Below the pieces are notes generated by a model, which was given only the letters and a program-made list of their open reading frames with translations, ran no database searches and was not told the DNA's origin. A DNA stretch of 34,078 nucleotides, taken from NCBI GenBank assembly GCA_016926375.1, contig JAFGOR010000083.1, forward strand, positions 1 to 34,078, given 5' to 3'. The position numbers and the translations under genes are program-made. Positions 19,370-28,809 of this stretch are shown piece by piece. The stretch is from Bacteroidales bacterium (GTDB lineage: Bacteria > Bacteroidota > Bacteroidia > Bacteroidales > UBA10428). Within the stretch, counting starts at the first letter, position 1. Each line of letters begins with the position of its first letter.

Positions 19370-20536
19370 TTATGCCAGTTTCAGATGTCTATGCCTGAAA
19401 ATCATTGCTCCAATAATAAAATACAATAAGGTTAGCAGAAGAATAGCAATAATTTCAGGCAGTATGCTGAGCAGGCTCATATTCATCACCAGTGCTTTGT
19501 TCAAAGCCGAGATGGCATGAACAGGAGTCATCAGCCCCTGAACGTTAATCGGATATCCGGCAAGGGTGAACAGGGCTTCACTTTTAAGTGGGAAAGCTGC
19601 ACCGGTAAAGAACATGAACAGGAACATGGGAAAGTTGCCAACGATTAGCACTTCATTGGCCGATTTGGTAACAGAGGCAATGACCAGGCTGAAAGCGATG
19701 ATCGACATACTGGTAAGTGCAGCAATGAGCAGCAGGATACCCAATGATCCTTCATATTGGAAACCTAATAAAATCGCAGTTAGCAGGGTGAGTAACATTG
19801 AAACTACACCTACTGATATTTGCACAACACCTATCCCGCCAAGAAACTCCAGGGTGGTGACCCCGGATAGCTTGAGCCGCATGATGGTTTTGTTTTCCAC
19901 TTCGGAGACAAATGCAATGCTGGAAGTAAACATGAGCATGATAAGAGAAACTACCAATATACCGGGAACAACCAGATTGAAATCATCAAGGGTACCTGAT
20001 GAGCCCAATGGGATTTCGGCTATGCTCACCATTTTCTGTTTGCCCGTTGCCTGGTACATGTAATCATTCAGCAATTCGCCGGCCCAAACCGCGCTTATCA
20101 GGTAACTGGTATTGGTAAGATCGCCCATAAATTCAACAGGTTCCGTATTTGAGCTATCGCTATTTGTCTTTGCCATTACATTTTCTGAGAACATCTCAGG
20201 GATTGTAAGGAGTGCATCCGCATGCTTCTCCTTCAGCGTCTTTACGCCCAGGTTTCTGTCACCGGTTTCCTTCACACGAAAAGGAATTCCGGCAGTGTCG
20301 CTCAGTTGAATAGTAAAATAGTTTATCAGGCGTTCACCGTGATTCACACGGTTGTTATTCACAACAACGCCTTTGTCGTTATTGACAAAGAGAATGTCAT
20401 ACTGTGGTTTGGACGACTCCACAATCAGGTAATAAACAAAAATAAAGAAAGGGCCCATGGAGAGCGTGAGCAAAAGAACCCAGTAACTGCGTACCTGTTC
20501 TTTCAAACTCTTTGATATTACAGCAAATAGTTTCAT
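19370..20536 (-). CDS. ABC-2 type transporter permease
   Basis: N-terminal TM, large extracytoplasmic domain, C-terminal TM cluster (LVVSLIMLMFTSSIAFVSEVENKTIMRLKLSG...); overlaps ATPase gene by 4 nt. Confidence 0.9.
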   Translation of the reverse strand: MKLFAVISKSLKEQVRSYWVLLLTLSMGPFFIFVYYLIVESSKPQYDILFVNNDKGVVVNNNRVNHGERLINYFTIQLSDTAGIPFRVKETGDRNLGVKTLKEKHADALLTIPEMFSENVMAKTNSDSSNTEPVEFMGDLTNTSYLISAVWAGELLNDYMYQATGKQKMVSIAEIPLGSSGTLDDFNLVVPGILVVSLIMLMFTSSIAFVSEVENKTIMRLKLSGVTTLEFLGGIGVVQISVGVVSMLLTLLTAILLGFQYEGSLGILLLIAALTSMSIIAFSLVIASVTKSANEVLIVGNFPMFLFMFFTGAAFPLKSEALFTLAGYPINVQGLMTPVHAISALNKALVMNMSLLSILPEIIAILLLTLLYFIIGAMIFRHRHLKLA

Positions 20537-21480
20537 GGCCTCAGGTTTCTACCGGTTAAATGAATAAACACATCTTCAAGCGTATTCTGCCGCAATTTGA
20601 ACTCGGCAATTTTAAACCCCATTTCATCCGCAATACGCTTTATAGAAGGCATTATTTCCAGCATGTCGGGATGCCTGAACAACAAGGTGTGCGGGTTGTT
20701 GTTTATCTGTGGAACCAGTGCTGACACCTGATCAATGAAACCGGTTACATCATTGCCACTGCTATTTTCCGGTACAATCTCCAGCATATCTCCCTCCCCA
20801 ATGGTTCTTTTCAGGTTGTGCGGAGTATCAAGCAAGAGCAGCTTTCCGTAATCGATAATGGCAATACGGTGTGCCATACGATCGGCTTCGTCCATGTTGT
20901 GGGTGGTCAGGATTACTGTTTTGCTTTCGCCAAATCTGCGGATGAAATCCCTTACAAGAATGCGGCTTTGCGGGTCAAGACCGGCTTCAGGCTCATCCAG
21001 TACCAAAATCTCCGGATCGTGTATCAGGGCCAGGCATATATTGAGTCTCCTTTTCATACCTCCGGAAAGGTTCACTGCCATTTCTTCAGCTTTATCAGAC
21101 AAACCCAGGAGCGTCAATAATTGCCCCGCACGTTCCAAACAGGTTATCTTATTCACCCCAAACATCTGTCCCATAAAAACGAGTTGTTCCATGCAGGTCA
21201 GTTTCGGGTAAAATATGTTTTCCTGCGGACAATACCCGATAAGTGATTTGGGTTCCTTACCTCCAAATCCTTTAAAACTGATGCTTCCTTCAGTGGGCTC
21301 CAGCATGCCGCAAATCATGCTGATGGTAGTTGTTTTTCCGGCTCCGTTAGGCCCAAGTAAACCAAATATTTCCTTTCGTTTGATTTCCAGGCTCAAGTCA
21401 CTCACCGCAATAAGGTCTCCGAACTTTCGGGTGAGGTGTTTCAATTCAATGATGTTATCCATCACTTCCGTTTCAATCAT
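20533..21480 (-). CDS. ABC transporter ATP-binding protein
   Basis: Walker A GPNGAGKTTT, signature LSGGMKRRLNI, Walker B ILVLDEPEAGLD, H-loop TTHNMDEAD. Confidence 0.97.
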   Translation of the reverse strand: MIETEVMDNIIELKHLTRKFGDLIAVSDLSLEIKRKEIFGLLGPNGAGKTTTISMICGMLEPTEGSISFKGFGGKEPKSLIGYCPQENIFYPKLTCMEQLVFMGQMFGVNKITCLERAGQLLTLLGLSDKAEEMAVNLSGGMKRRLNICLALIHDPEILVLDEPEAGLDPQSRILVRDFIRRFGESKTVILTTHNMDEADRMAHRIAIIDYGKLLLLDTPHNLKRTIGEGDMLEIVPENSSGNDVTGFIDQVSALVPQINNNPHTLLFRHPDMLEIMPSIKRIADEMGFKIAEFKLRQNTLEDVFIHLTGRNLRP

Positions 21481-21495
21481 TGTTGTTTGTAGTTA

Positions 21496-22095
21496 TCAGA
21501 AATCATTGTTGTTACTCACCAGCAAGGCCTTGATGAAAATCTGCTGAATCTCCTTTTCAATATCCTCTGTATCAAGCTGCGGATCAATCAGCAGGTAACC
21601 CAGGTATCCGTCGAGGCACGATACAAGAGCAACAGCCCGGGCATAGGTATTGCAGGGCTTAAGCACACCTTCTGCCTGTCCTTTCTGAAACAATCGCCCG
21701 AAATATTCAAAAATTGTTTGGGTCGATTCCCTGTAGAGTTCCATAATCTGTGGATTGCTGAACGATTCGCTCATAGTCAGGAAATACAGGTTCAGCTCAC
21801 GTTGGTGACAGCTCCAGTAGTGAAAATAATCATGAATGTACCGGTTCAGTCCGGCTACAACAGAATGAGCTACTTCAATTTTGCCGGCCAGTTCCATAAC
21901 AGGTTCCAGGAATCGCTGGTTAACCATAAAAAGTATTTCTGCTTTGCTGCTGAAGTGGTGATAAAGGCCTCCTTTGCTAAGCTCCGCCCTTTTGGCAATA
22001 CCTTCCATAGAAGCCCCTGCATATCCTTTCTCAACGAATTCGTTAATGGCTGCCTCGATGATCGAATTGACCCGCTGATCTTTATGCTCTTTCAT
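21496..22095 (-). CDS. TetR/AcrR family transcriptional regulator
   Basis: IIEAAINEFVEKGYAGASMEGIAKRAELSKGGLYHHFSSKAEILFMV: canonical TetR HTH. Confidence 0.95.
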   Translation of the reverse strand: MKEHKDQRVNSIIEAAINEFVEKGYAGASMEGIAKRAELSKGGLYHHFSSKAEILFMVNQRFLEPVMELAGKIEVAHSVVAGLNRYIHDYFHYWSCHQRELNLYFLTMSESFSNPQIMELYRESTQTIFEYFGRLFQKGQAEGVLKPCNTYARAVALVSCLDGYLGYLLIDPQLDTEDIEKEIQQIFIKALLVSNNNDF

Positions 22096-22101
22096 AAATT
22101 C

Positions 22102-22130
22102 ATTTACATACCGACGGTCGGTATGTAAAT
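22102..22130. promoter_or_regulatory. 29-bp perfect palindrome, probable TetR operator
   Basis: ATTTACATACCGAC-G-GTCGGTATGTAAAT: 14-bp arms, 1-nt centre, ending 7 nt before the TetR start codon. Confidence 0.85.
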
Positions 22131-22236
22131 ATACAAATATTTCAGAAACCCCTGTTCTGTTAAAAAGAAATTAAAGGAATTTTGTGCAACTAATTCCAAT
22201 TTGAAATACTTTATATTTGATCAAAAAGAAATCAAT

Positions 22237-22887
22237 ATGAAAACTCACGATATGATGGTTGGACTTGTTATGTTTTTACTGAGCTCATCATTGTCTGGTC
22301 AGCAAATCAGGGAATGTGCTCCCGTGCTCAACACGAGCCTGTTTAACGGCAGGGATCTCAACAGCTGGGTATTCTTTATCAAAGACCAACCGGTTGATCC
22401 GTCAAGTGTTTTCATGGTTAAAGATGCGGCCATCCGTATTACAGGGAATCCTTTCGGGTATATGAGAACCCGCGAGCAGTTTGCCGATTACAAGCTCCAC
22501 CTGGAGTGGCGCTGGCCTATTGAGGCAACCAATAGCGGTGTTTTTATCCATGCACAGGAACCCGATGCACAATGGCCGCAGTGCATCGAAGTTCAGCTGA
22601 AAGCCGGCGATGCCGGCGACTTTATTTGTGTTGCCGGAGCCAGCATGAACGAACGCACAGATGAAAACAACAGGATCATCCGGAAAATGAATGAGTCAAA
22701 TGAATTGCCGGTTGGCGGGTGGAATACCATGGAGGTCATCTGCAGGGGCAATACCATTGAAGTATATATTAACGGAACTTTGCAGAACAAAGGCACCGGC
22801 CTCACAGTAGCTAAAGGGAGCATATGTCTTCAAAGTGAAGGAAAGGACATTGAGTTCAGGAATATTTACCTGACCAGACTGGAGTAA
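22237..22887 (+). CDS. DUF1080 (3-keto-disaccharide hydrolase-like) domain protein
   Basis: LFNGRDLNSWVFF..., YMRTREQFADYKLHLEWRWPIEATNSGVFIHAQEPDAQWPQCIEVQLKAGDAGDFI, WNTMEVICRGNTIEVYINGTLQNKGT. ATG 22237; TATATTTG at 22212-22219 upstream. Confidence 0.88.
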   Translation: MKTHDMMVGLVMFLLSSSLSGQQIRECAPVLNTSLFNGRDLNSWVFFIKDQPVDPSSVFMVKDAAIRITGNPFGYMRTREQFADYKLHLEWRWPIEATNSGVFIHAQEPDAQWPQCIEVQLKAGDAGDFICVAGASMNERTDENNRIIRKMNESNELPVGGWNTMEVICRGNTIEVYINGTLQNKGTGLTVAKGSICLQSEGKDIEFRNIYLTRLE

Positions 22888-22947
22888 AGCTTGCCGATTG
22901 GCAGTAATCCTGAACCTGGCACCTGAATTAAAGCCCACAGTAATTAA

Positions 22948-23616
22948 CTATAAGGCAGAAATTACCACCACCATTTCCCCGCGCGGTGCATTTTTTGTGA
23001 AATGGCCGATTAGCTCTGTGAAGGTTCCCCTGATGGTTTCCTCATGTAATTTGGTCAGTTCCCTGGAAACCGAACATCTTCTTTCATCACCCATCACCTG
23101 TTGCAACTCCTGCAATGCTTTCAGAATTCGGTGAGGCGACTCATACAGTATGATGGTGCGCGGTTCAAGGGCCAGCTCTGCCATCCTTGTTTTCCTGCCT
23201 TTTTTATGCGGAAGAAAGCCTTCGAAACAGAACTTATCACTTGGGAAACCCGAAACCACCAACGCAGGAATCAGAGCTGTGGCTCCCGGCAGACACTCCA
23301 CCTGAATGTTCTTTTCAACACATGCCCTTACCAGCATAAAACCGGGGTCGGAGATAGACGGCGTGCCGGCATCACTTACCAGAGCCATGGTTTCACCGGA
23401 TTCAACCCGGTTGGCTAGTTCTGCTGTCTTTTGATGCTCATTGAAAATGTGATAGGATTGAAGTTTTGTATCAATCTCGTAATGATTCAGCAATTTCCGC
23501 GTTGTCCGCGTGTCTTCCGCAAGAATCAGATCAACTTCCCTGAGCACACGGATAGCGCGCAACGTGATATCTTCAAGGTTGCCCAGAGGTGTAGGCACAA
23601 TAAACAGCTTACTCAT
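22948..23616 (-). CDS. rsmI: 16S rRNA (cytidine(1402)-2'-O)-methyltransferase
   Basis: KLFIVPTPLGNLEDITLRAIRVLREVDLILAEDTRTTRKLLNHYEI; ALVSDAGTPSISDPGFMLVRAC. Confidence 0.96.
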   Translation of the reverse strand: MSKLFIVPTPLGNLEDITLRAIRVLREVDLILAEDTRTTRKLLNHYEIDTKLQSYHIFNEHQKTAELANRVESGETMALVSDAGTPSISDPGFMLVRACVEKNIQVECLPGATALIPALVVSGFPSDKFCFEGFLPHKKGRKTRMAELALEPRTIILYESPHRILKALQELQQVMGDERRCSVSRELTKLHEETIRGTFTELIGHFTKNAPRGEMVVVISAL

Positions 23617-24412
23617 TTTTACGCTTGATAAACTTACGGCGAATCATATCGAGTAAAAGTTGCACTGGCTCACTCTCCATATCCCAGTTGAAATATAATA
23701 ACATATAGTTATAGGCATCATTGAAACTGGTGGCATCATTGAGAAATTTGATTGCGCTTTCAAATTTTCCGGAATCGCCGTTAAAAAGCTCTCTGATAAA
23801 AGTATACCGATCGTTGATTCCTATTGCCGAAAGCAGATCAGTTACCGGTTTGGCATGCGCCAGTGTGTCCTCCTCGTTGCTGATTTTGTTGTGGAGGCTT
23901 TCATGCAGGGTGGCCCCACCCTGAAACTGATCGGCCAGGGTTTCAACAGTCTTTGCTCGTTTTGAAGGCTTTTCTTTTGAAGCTACAGTGGCCGGGGCAG
24001 AAGAAGCGGCAGGGGCAACAGGAGCAGCAGGAGCAGCAGCAGCGGCAGCGGCAGGGGCAACAGGAGCAGCAGGAGCAGCAGCAGCGGCAGCGGCAGTAGT
24101 GGCAGGAGCAGCAGAAGCAGTAGGGGCAGCAGCAGTGGCAGTGGCAGTGGCAGGAGCAGGGGCAGGGGCAGCTGCACTAGGATCAGCAGGAGCAGCGGCA
24201 GATGTCATATGCTTTTCAGCTACTTCAGATACCTCCCCGCTTGCCGGTTCTTTTCTGACCATGAGCATGAGCTCATACATATTCCGCATCTTCTGCAGAA
24301 CCAGATCGATTTCCACTGCGGGAATTTTTTCACTGCCTGCAAATCCGCTGATCAATTCCTCAATTTCGTGCAGGTTTTCAAGCGCTGCTTCCAATGTGTG
24401 CCGGTAATTCAT
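23609..24412 (-). CDS. hypothetical protein with Ala/Pro low-complexity linker
   Basis: 267 aa; structured N-terminal (~60 aa) and C-terminal (~110 aa) parts joined by an Ala/Pro/Thr/Val-rich segment; overlaps rsmI by 8 nt. Confidence 0.75.
   Translation of the reverse strand: MNYRHTLEAALENLHEIEELISGFAGSEKIPAVEIDLVLQKMRNMYELMLMVRKEPASGEVSEVAEKHMTSAAAPADPSAAAPAPAPATATATAAAPTASAAPATTAAAAAAAPAAPVAPAAAAAAAPAAPVAPAASSAPATVASKEKPSKRAKTVETLADQFQGGATLHESLHNKISNEEDTLAHAKPVTDLLSAIGINDRYTFIRELFNGDSGKFESAIKFLNDATSFNDAYNYMLLYFNWDMESEPVQLLLDMIRRKFIKRKNE
24011..24094 (-). repeat. two perfect tandem copies of a 42-nt unit (14 aa, AAAAAAAPAAPVAP)
   Basis: 24011-24052 and 24053-24094 are both ggggcaacaggagcagcaggagcagcagcagcggcagcggca. 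Confidence 0.9.
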
Positions 24413-24473
24413 AATGTGGTTAATAATCGTTCAATTCATATTTATCTCCGGTAAAAACAGGTCGATTTTTCCA

Positions 24474-25304
24474 TTAGGGCAGCAATGCCTTGATGGTGGT
24501 ATGCTCAGATACAAGTTCCTTCCAATCGACACTGTTCAATTCAGGCTCTTCATTCTTAAGGTTATTCCATATAGTGCTGATATTGGCAATCCGATTCTCA
24601 TCGCTCGGATGCGTGCTTAAAAACTCCGGAATTCCCGTTCCGTCAGTATTCTGCTCACTAATCATTTTCTGGAAAAAAATCGATACGCCCAATGGATTAT
24701 AATAACGTGTATCAGCTGAGTAATACACGGAATACTGATCCGCTTCATTTTCATTCTTCCGGGAATAAGCCAGTATCGTTCCATTCAGTGCCAGACTGGC
24801 CAAAATCTGCTCCATTTGTGAAGGTTCATTTCCCAATAAAATGGAAATGAGAACCGAAAAACCATATTCCTTGGTCATGGCTTCAGTACTGTGTCTCCGG
24901 TCGGTATGGGCAACTTCGTGTCCCATAATCCCTGCAAGTTGCGCTCCGTTATCCAGATACTTAAGCAAGCCGGTATAGAAGTAAAGGTAACCGCCGGGAG
25001 CAGCAAATGCGTTAACCACATCACTGTTGATGATGGTAAGCTTCCAGGCAAACTCATCCTTATACAAGATTTCTTCTGATTCAAGGATATCTCCCAACAT
25101 GGTTTCCAGATAGCTGTATACCTCTGCATATTGGGTCCGGCTTAATACAGGGTATTCCGCGGGATTAGCCAGAATGGTTGAATCGAGCTGTGCTCCGAAT
25201 TCAATATCCTGCCTCACGGAAAAAAAATTCAGGTCATTGTCTTTTGAACATCCTGCTAAAACCAGTAAAATCATTCCACCCCAACAACATTTAAACTTTT
25301 TCAT
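24474..25304 (-). CDS. M48 family metalloprotease, lipoprotein
   Basis: MILLVLAGCSKD lipobox; IMGHEVAHTDRRHS (HExxH), ENEADQYSVYYS third ligand. ATG 25304 with AGGGGA Shine-Dalgarno-like sequence. Confidence 0.93.
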   Translation of the reverse strand: MKKFKCCWGGMILLVLAGCSKDNDLNFFSVRQDIEFGAQLDSTILANPAEYPVLSRTQYAEVYSYLETMLGDILESEEILYKDEFAWKLTIINSDVVNAFAAPGGYLYFYTGLLKYLDNGAQLAGIMGHEVAHTDRRHSTEAMTKEYGFSVLISILLGNEPSQMEQILASLALNGTILAYSRKNENEADQYSVYYSADTRYYNPLGVSIFFQKMISEQNTDGTGIPEFLSTHPSDENRIANISTIWNNLKNEEPELNSVDWKELVSEHTTIKALLP

Positions 25305-25360
25305 TCCCCTCAAATTAATTTAGTTTAAAAATAGTAATTCCTGCGCAAATAAATGAAATT

Positions 25361-25379
25361 TCAAACAGACTCTGTTTGA
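25361..25379. promoter_or_regulatory. 19-bp perfect palindrome in divergent intergenic region
   Basis: TCAAACAGA-C-TCTGTTTGA, 9-bp arms; 57 nt upstream of the M48 ATG. Confidence 0.5.
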
Positions 25380-25486
25380 CCCGTCTGACAATCCGGCATA
25401 CCTGTGATGCAACTATTGTGCCATAAGGCTTGTCTTTAACGATACAGAAATAAAAGATAAAATGACTGTGCCTGTTTACTTATCGT

Positions 25487-25516
25487 TTTGTGCTGAGTGC
25501 ATATTTCCTATTTTTG
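25487..25516 (+). promoter_or_regulatory. candidate Bacteroidetes promoter TTTG-N18-TATTTTTG for DUF5020 gene
   Basis: TTTG 25487-25490, TATTTTTG 25509-25516, ATG at 25540; lies inside the longer ORF-track reading, supporting the downstream start. Confidence 0.55.
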
Positions 25517-25539
25517 CACTTCTTTATAAAAAACGAGTC

Positions 25540-26253
25540 ATGAAAAAAATAATTGTATTGCTGTTCTTTTTGTCTCCTGTTATGCTGAAATCGCAAAATC
25601 TTCAGTTGCATTATGATTTTGGCGAGAACCGGAAATTCTTCACCGCCACCCTTGAGATGTTCCGGCCCGACACGCTGGGATCCACATTCTGGTTTGCAGA
25701 TTTTGATTTTGATTACCCGGGAAATCCACGCAGCATGTCTGCTGCATATTGGGAAATAGCAAGGGATTTTTACATTCCCGGTTTGAGAAAAATGAACGCC
25801 TTTGATGAATTAACCTTTCATATTGAATATAATGACGGATTTGGGGCATATCCGATTGACAGCAGTATTTTTACCGGATCATTCACTTACAACAGTATTT
25901 TTCTGGCCGGTTTCAGTCAACCCGTAAAAATCGGACAGGTGGTGCTTACCACCCAATGGCTGTGCCGGATGCCAAGAGGCATGGATACACCTGACTTCCA
26001 ATTTACCCTGGTATGGTTTCAACCCTTGCTCAATGGCCGGGTATTATTTACCGGTTTTGCCGATATCTGGTCGCAGGATAAAATTGCCGATCCCGATTCT
26101 AAAGAAATTGTCTTTCAAACAGAACCACAAATCTGGTACCTGGTTACACCCAAAATTGCCCTGGGTGGCGAATTGGAAATCAGTAAAAATTTCCCTGTGG
26201 GGCCTAATGAATGGGAACTTATGCCCACGCTGGGTGCACGTTGGGAATTTTAA
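25540..26253 (+). CDS. DUF5020 family outer membrane protein
   Basis: Signal peptide, then LQLHYDFGENRKFFTATLEMFRPDTLGSTFWFADFDFDYPGNPRSMSAAYWEIARDF typical of DUF5020/Tsx-like barrel. Confidence 0.85.
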   Translation: MKKIIVLLFFLSPVMLKSQNLQLHYDFGENRKFFTATLEMFRPDTLGSTFWFADFDFDYPGNPRSMSAAYWEIARDFYIPGLRKMNAFDELTFHIEYNDGFGAYPIDSSIFTGSFTYNSIFLAGFSQPVKIGQVVLTTQWLCRMPRGMDTPDFQFTLVWFQPLLNGRVLFTGFADIWSQDKIADPDSKEIVFQTEPQIWYLVTPKIALGGELEISKNFPVGPNEWELMPTLGARWEF

Positions 26254-26320
26254 GCACGGTTTTTGCAGGCCACTCCGATAATGAATAATTTAGTTTACTT
26301 TGACACACGCAATAACTGAA

Positions 26321-28780
26321 ATGAACAAGGTCTGCATTTTCATGCTTTTAATCGCTGCCAGTGTCATCCTGCCGGCTACAGCTCAAAAAACCGTCATCAC
26401 CGGTAAGATTACCGACAGCGAAACCGGCGAACCCATTCCCTATGTAAATATTGGATTCCTTCACAGCCTGGTAGGCACCATCAGCGAGAACGACGGATCA
26501 TTCTTTCTTTCCACAACCAAAGCCATGGACACCCTGCTCGTTTCGAGCCTGGGTTATGAAGTGGCCCGACTGGCAGTTGTTAAAGGAACTACCCAGAGTT
26601 TCAACATCCGGCTCGTGCCCAAAAGCATAGCCCTTGAGGCAGTTGTGGTGAAACCCGGAGAAAATCCTGCGTTTGAAATGCTGCGCCGGATCAATGATCG
26701 CAAGAAGATAAACAATCCGGATAAGTTGGCGAATTACCAATACAAGGCCTACACCAAGTTGCGGCTCGATATGAACAACATAGATGAAAAATTTAAGGAC
26801 GCCCGCATGATCAGGGATTTCAGCTTTGTATTCGACTACATGGATTCTTCCGAAGTGTTCAATAAGAACTATCTCCCGCTGCTAATAACTGAGACCGTAT
26901 CTAAAATATACCGGTCCAAAAACCCTCCTGTCAACCGTGAGGTAATTGAAGCTTTTAAAATCAGCGGCATTGAAAACAAAACGGTGTCCCAGTATACCGG
27001 TAAAATGTACCAGCATCTGAATATTTATGATGATTTCATCTATTTTTTCGATCCCGGTTTCGTGAGTCCGATTGCCGGAGTCGGACGCATGTATTATAAG
27101 TACCTGCTTGAGGACAGCGCTTTTATCGACGGAAACTGGTGCCGGAAGATTTCGTTTAAACCTAAACGAAAACAGGAAAGAACCTTTCATGGTTTCTTAT
27201 GGGTAGCAGATACCAGTTACGCCATTAAAAAAGTGCAGCTTCGGGTTTCGGCAGATGTAAATCTGAACCTGCTGAAAGATATGGTGGCCACTTATGAATA
27301 CGACCAGATTAATGACACCACCTGGTTTCTGACCAGCGAGGACATCGTCATTGATTTCAACCTGGCTGAAAAAACCTACGGCTTTTTCGGTCGCAAAACA
27401 GCCGTTTATGACAGCATTAGGTTAAATGATCCGGTTCCGGAACCGGTGAAAAAAATGACCACCGATACCTACCTGCTCGAAAACAACCTCGACCGGGATG
27501 ATGTTTTCTGGGGCCAAAACCGGAAAACCGAATTGTCGGAAGAAGACAGCAGAATATACACCATGGTCGATTCCGTCAAAAAGGTGCCTCTTTTCAAGAC
27601 CATCAACACCCTAATGACCATGCTGACCAATTATTATATTGTAATGGGTCCGATTGAACTGGGGCCTTATTATACAACCCTGAGCTCCAATGAAATAGAA
27701 GGAACACGTTTGCGACTCGGCGGACGTACGAGCAACGATTTCAGTACCAAAATAATGCCTGGCGGCCATATTGCTTACGGATTCAAGGACAAGAGAATTA
27801 AATATGGTTTGAATGTGACTTACATGTTTAATACCAATCCCCGAAGAACAACTACGGTTTCCTATTTTCACGATATCCGCCAGTTGGGGAAGAGCGACAA
27901 TGCTTTTCTCGACGACAACTGGATGACTTCGGTGCTGAGGAGAAATCCCAACTACAAGCTCACCATGGTGGATCAGTTCAATGCCTATTATGAGCACGAA
28001 TGGGCACCCGGATTTTCCAATACCTTGAAAGTAAATCACCAGACCGTTTACCCAACCCGGTACGTGCCTTTTAATCCGCTCTCGGAAACCGCTGATACGC
28101 TTTCGGGTGAATCACTCACCTCCTCTGAAATTACCCTGAGTACCCATTTTGCCTACCGTGAGAAATTTGTTTGGGGCAAATTTGAGCGCAAGAGCCTGGG
28201 ATCAAAATATCCAGCCCTGGATCTCGACATCACGTATGGACCTAAAGGAATGCTGGGAAGCGACTACGACTATTTCAAAGCCCGGCTGAAAATTTCCGAT
28301 AAGCTGGAGACCAGTCCCTTCGGATACATCAAATACAGGTTCACCATTGGCAAAATATGGGGCACCCTGCCCTATCCCTTACTGAAACTTCACGAAGGAA
28401 ATGAAACCTATGCCTGGGATCCGTTATCGTTCAACATGATGAATTATTACGAATTCGTCAGTGATGAATACATGAGTTTGTTTGCCGAGCATCACTTTCA
28501 GGGTTTCTTTCTGAACAGAATCCCCCTGTTGCGCCGGCTGCACCTGCGGGAAGTAGTGGGGTGTAATATTCTCTACGGAAAGCTTACTGACAAAAACAAA
28601 ACGGTGATGGCCTTTCCCGAAGGATTATCGGGATTGAGCGAACCCTATTATGAAGCCAATGCAGGCATTGAAAACATATTCAAACTGTTCCGCATTGATG
28701 CAGTGTGGCGTTTTTCATACCTCGAACATCCGGATGTCAGCCCTTTCGGAATACGTGCCACCATGCAGCTTACATTCTAG
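26321..28780 (+). CDS. DUF5686 and carboxypeptidase-regulatory-like domain outer membrane protein
   Basis: Signal peptide; TVITGKITDSETGEPIPYVNIGFLHSLVGTISENDGSFFLS (CarboxypepD_reg-like); following DUF5686-type domain (FHGFLWVADTSYAIKKVQLRVSADVNLNLLKDM). Confidence 0.9.
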   Translation: MNKVCIFMLLIAASVILPATAQKTVITGKITDSETGEPIPYVNIGFLHSLVGTISENDGSFFLSTTKAMDTLLVSSLGYEVARLAVVKGTTQSFNIRLVPKSIALEAVVVKPGENPAFEMLRRINDRKKINNPDKLANYQYKAYTKLRLDMNNIDEKFKDARMIRDFSFVFDYMDSSEVFNKNYLPLLITETVSKIYRSKNPPVNREVIEAFKISGIENKTVSQYTGKMYQHLNIYDDFIYFFDPGFVSPIAGVGRMYYKYLLEDSAFIDGNWCRKISFKPKRKQERTFHGFLWVADTSYAIKKVQLRVSADVNLNLLKDMVATYEYDQINDTTWFLTSEDIVIDFNLAEKTYGFFGRKTAVYDSIRLNDPVPEPVKKMTTDTYLLENNLDRDDVFWGQNRKTELSEEDSRIYTMVDSVKKVPLFKTINTLMTMLTNYYIVMGPIELGPYYTTLSSNEIEGTRLRLGGRTSNDFSTKIMPGGHIAYGFKDKRIKYGLNVTYMFNTNPRRTTTVSYFHDIRQLGKSDNAFLDDNWMTSVLRRNPNYKLTMVDQFNAYYEHEWAPGFSNTLKVNHQTVYPTRYVPFNPLSETADTLSGESLTSSEITLSTHFAYREKFVWGKFERKSLGSKYPALDLDITYGPKGMLGSDYDYFKARLKISDKLETSPFGYIKYRFTIGKIWGTLPYPLLKLHEGNETYAWDPLSFNMMNYYEFVSDEYMSLFAEHHFQGFFLNRIPLLRRLHLREVVGCNILYGKLTDKNKTVMAFPEGLSGLSEPYYEANAGIENIFKLFRIDAVWRFSYLEHPDVSPFGIRATMQLTF

Positions 28781-28809
28781 GTTTCGGAAAAGAATGCCTG
28801 AAGAAAAAC

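Noticed and set aside
19566-20063. 165-aa plus-strand ORF opposite the ABC permease
   Set aside because: Ser/Thr/Met-rich shadow of a hydrophobic membrane protein gene; no domain signature.
23988-24407. Plus-strand 139-aa Ala/Gly-rich ORF
   Set aside because: Antisense to the Ala/Pro linker protein; a by-product of GC-rich triplet repeats being open in several frames. The minus-strand 64-aa Leu/Pro ORF at 23983-24177 is the same artefact.
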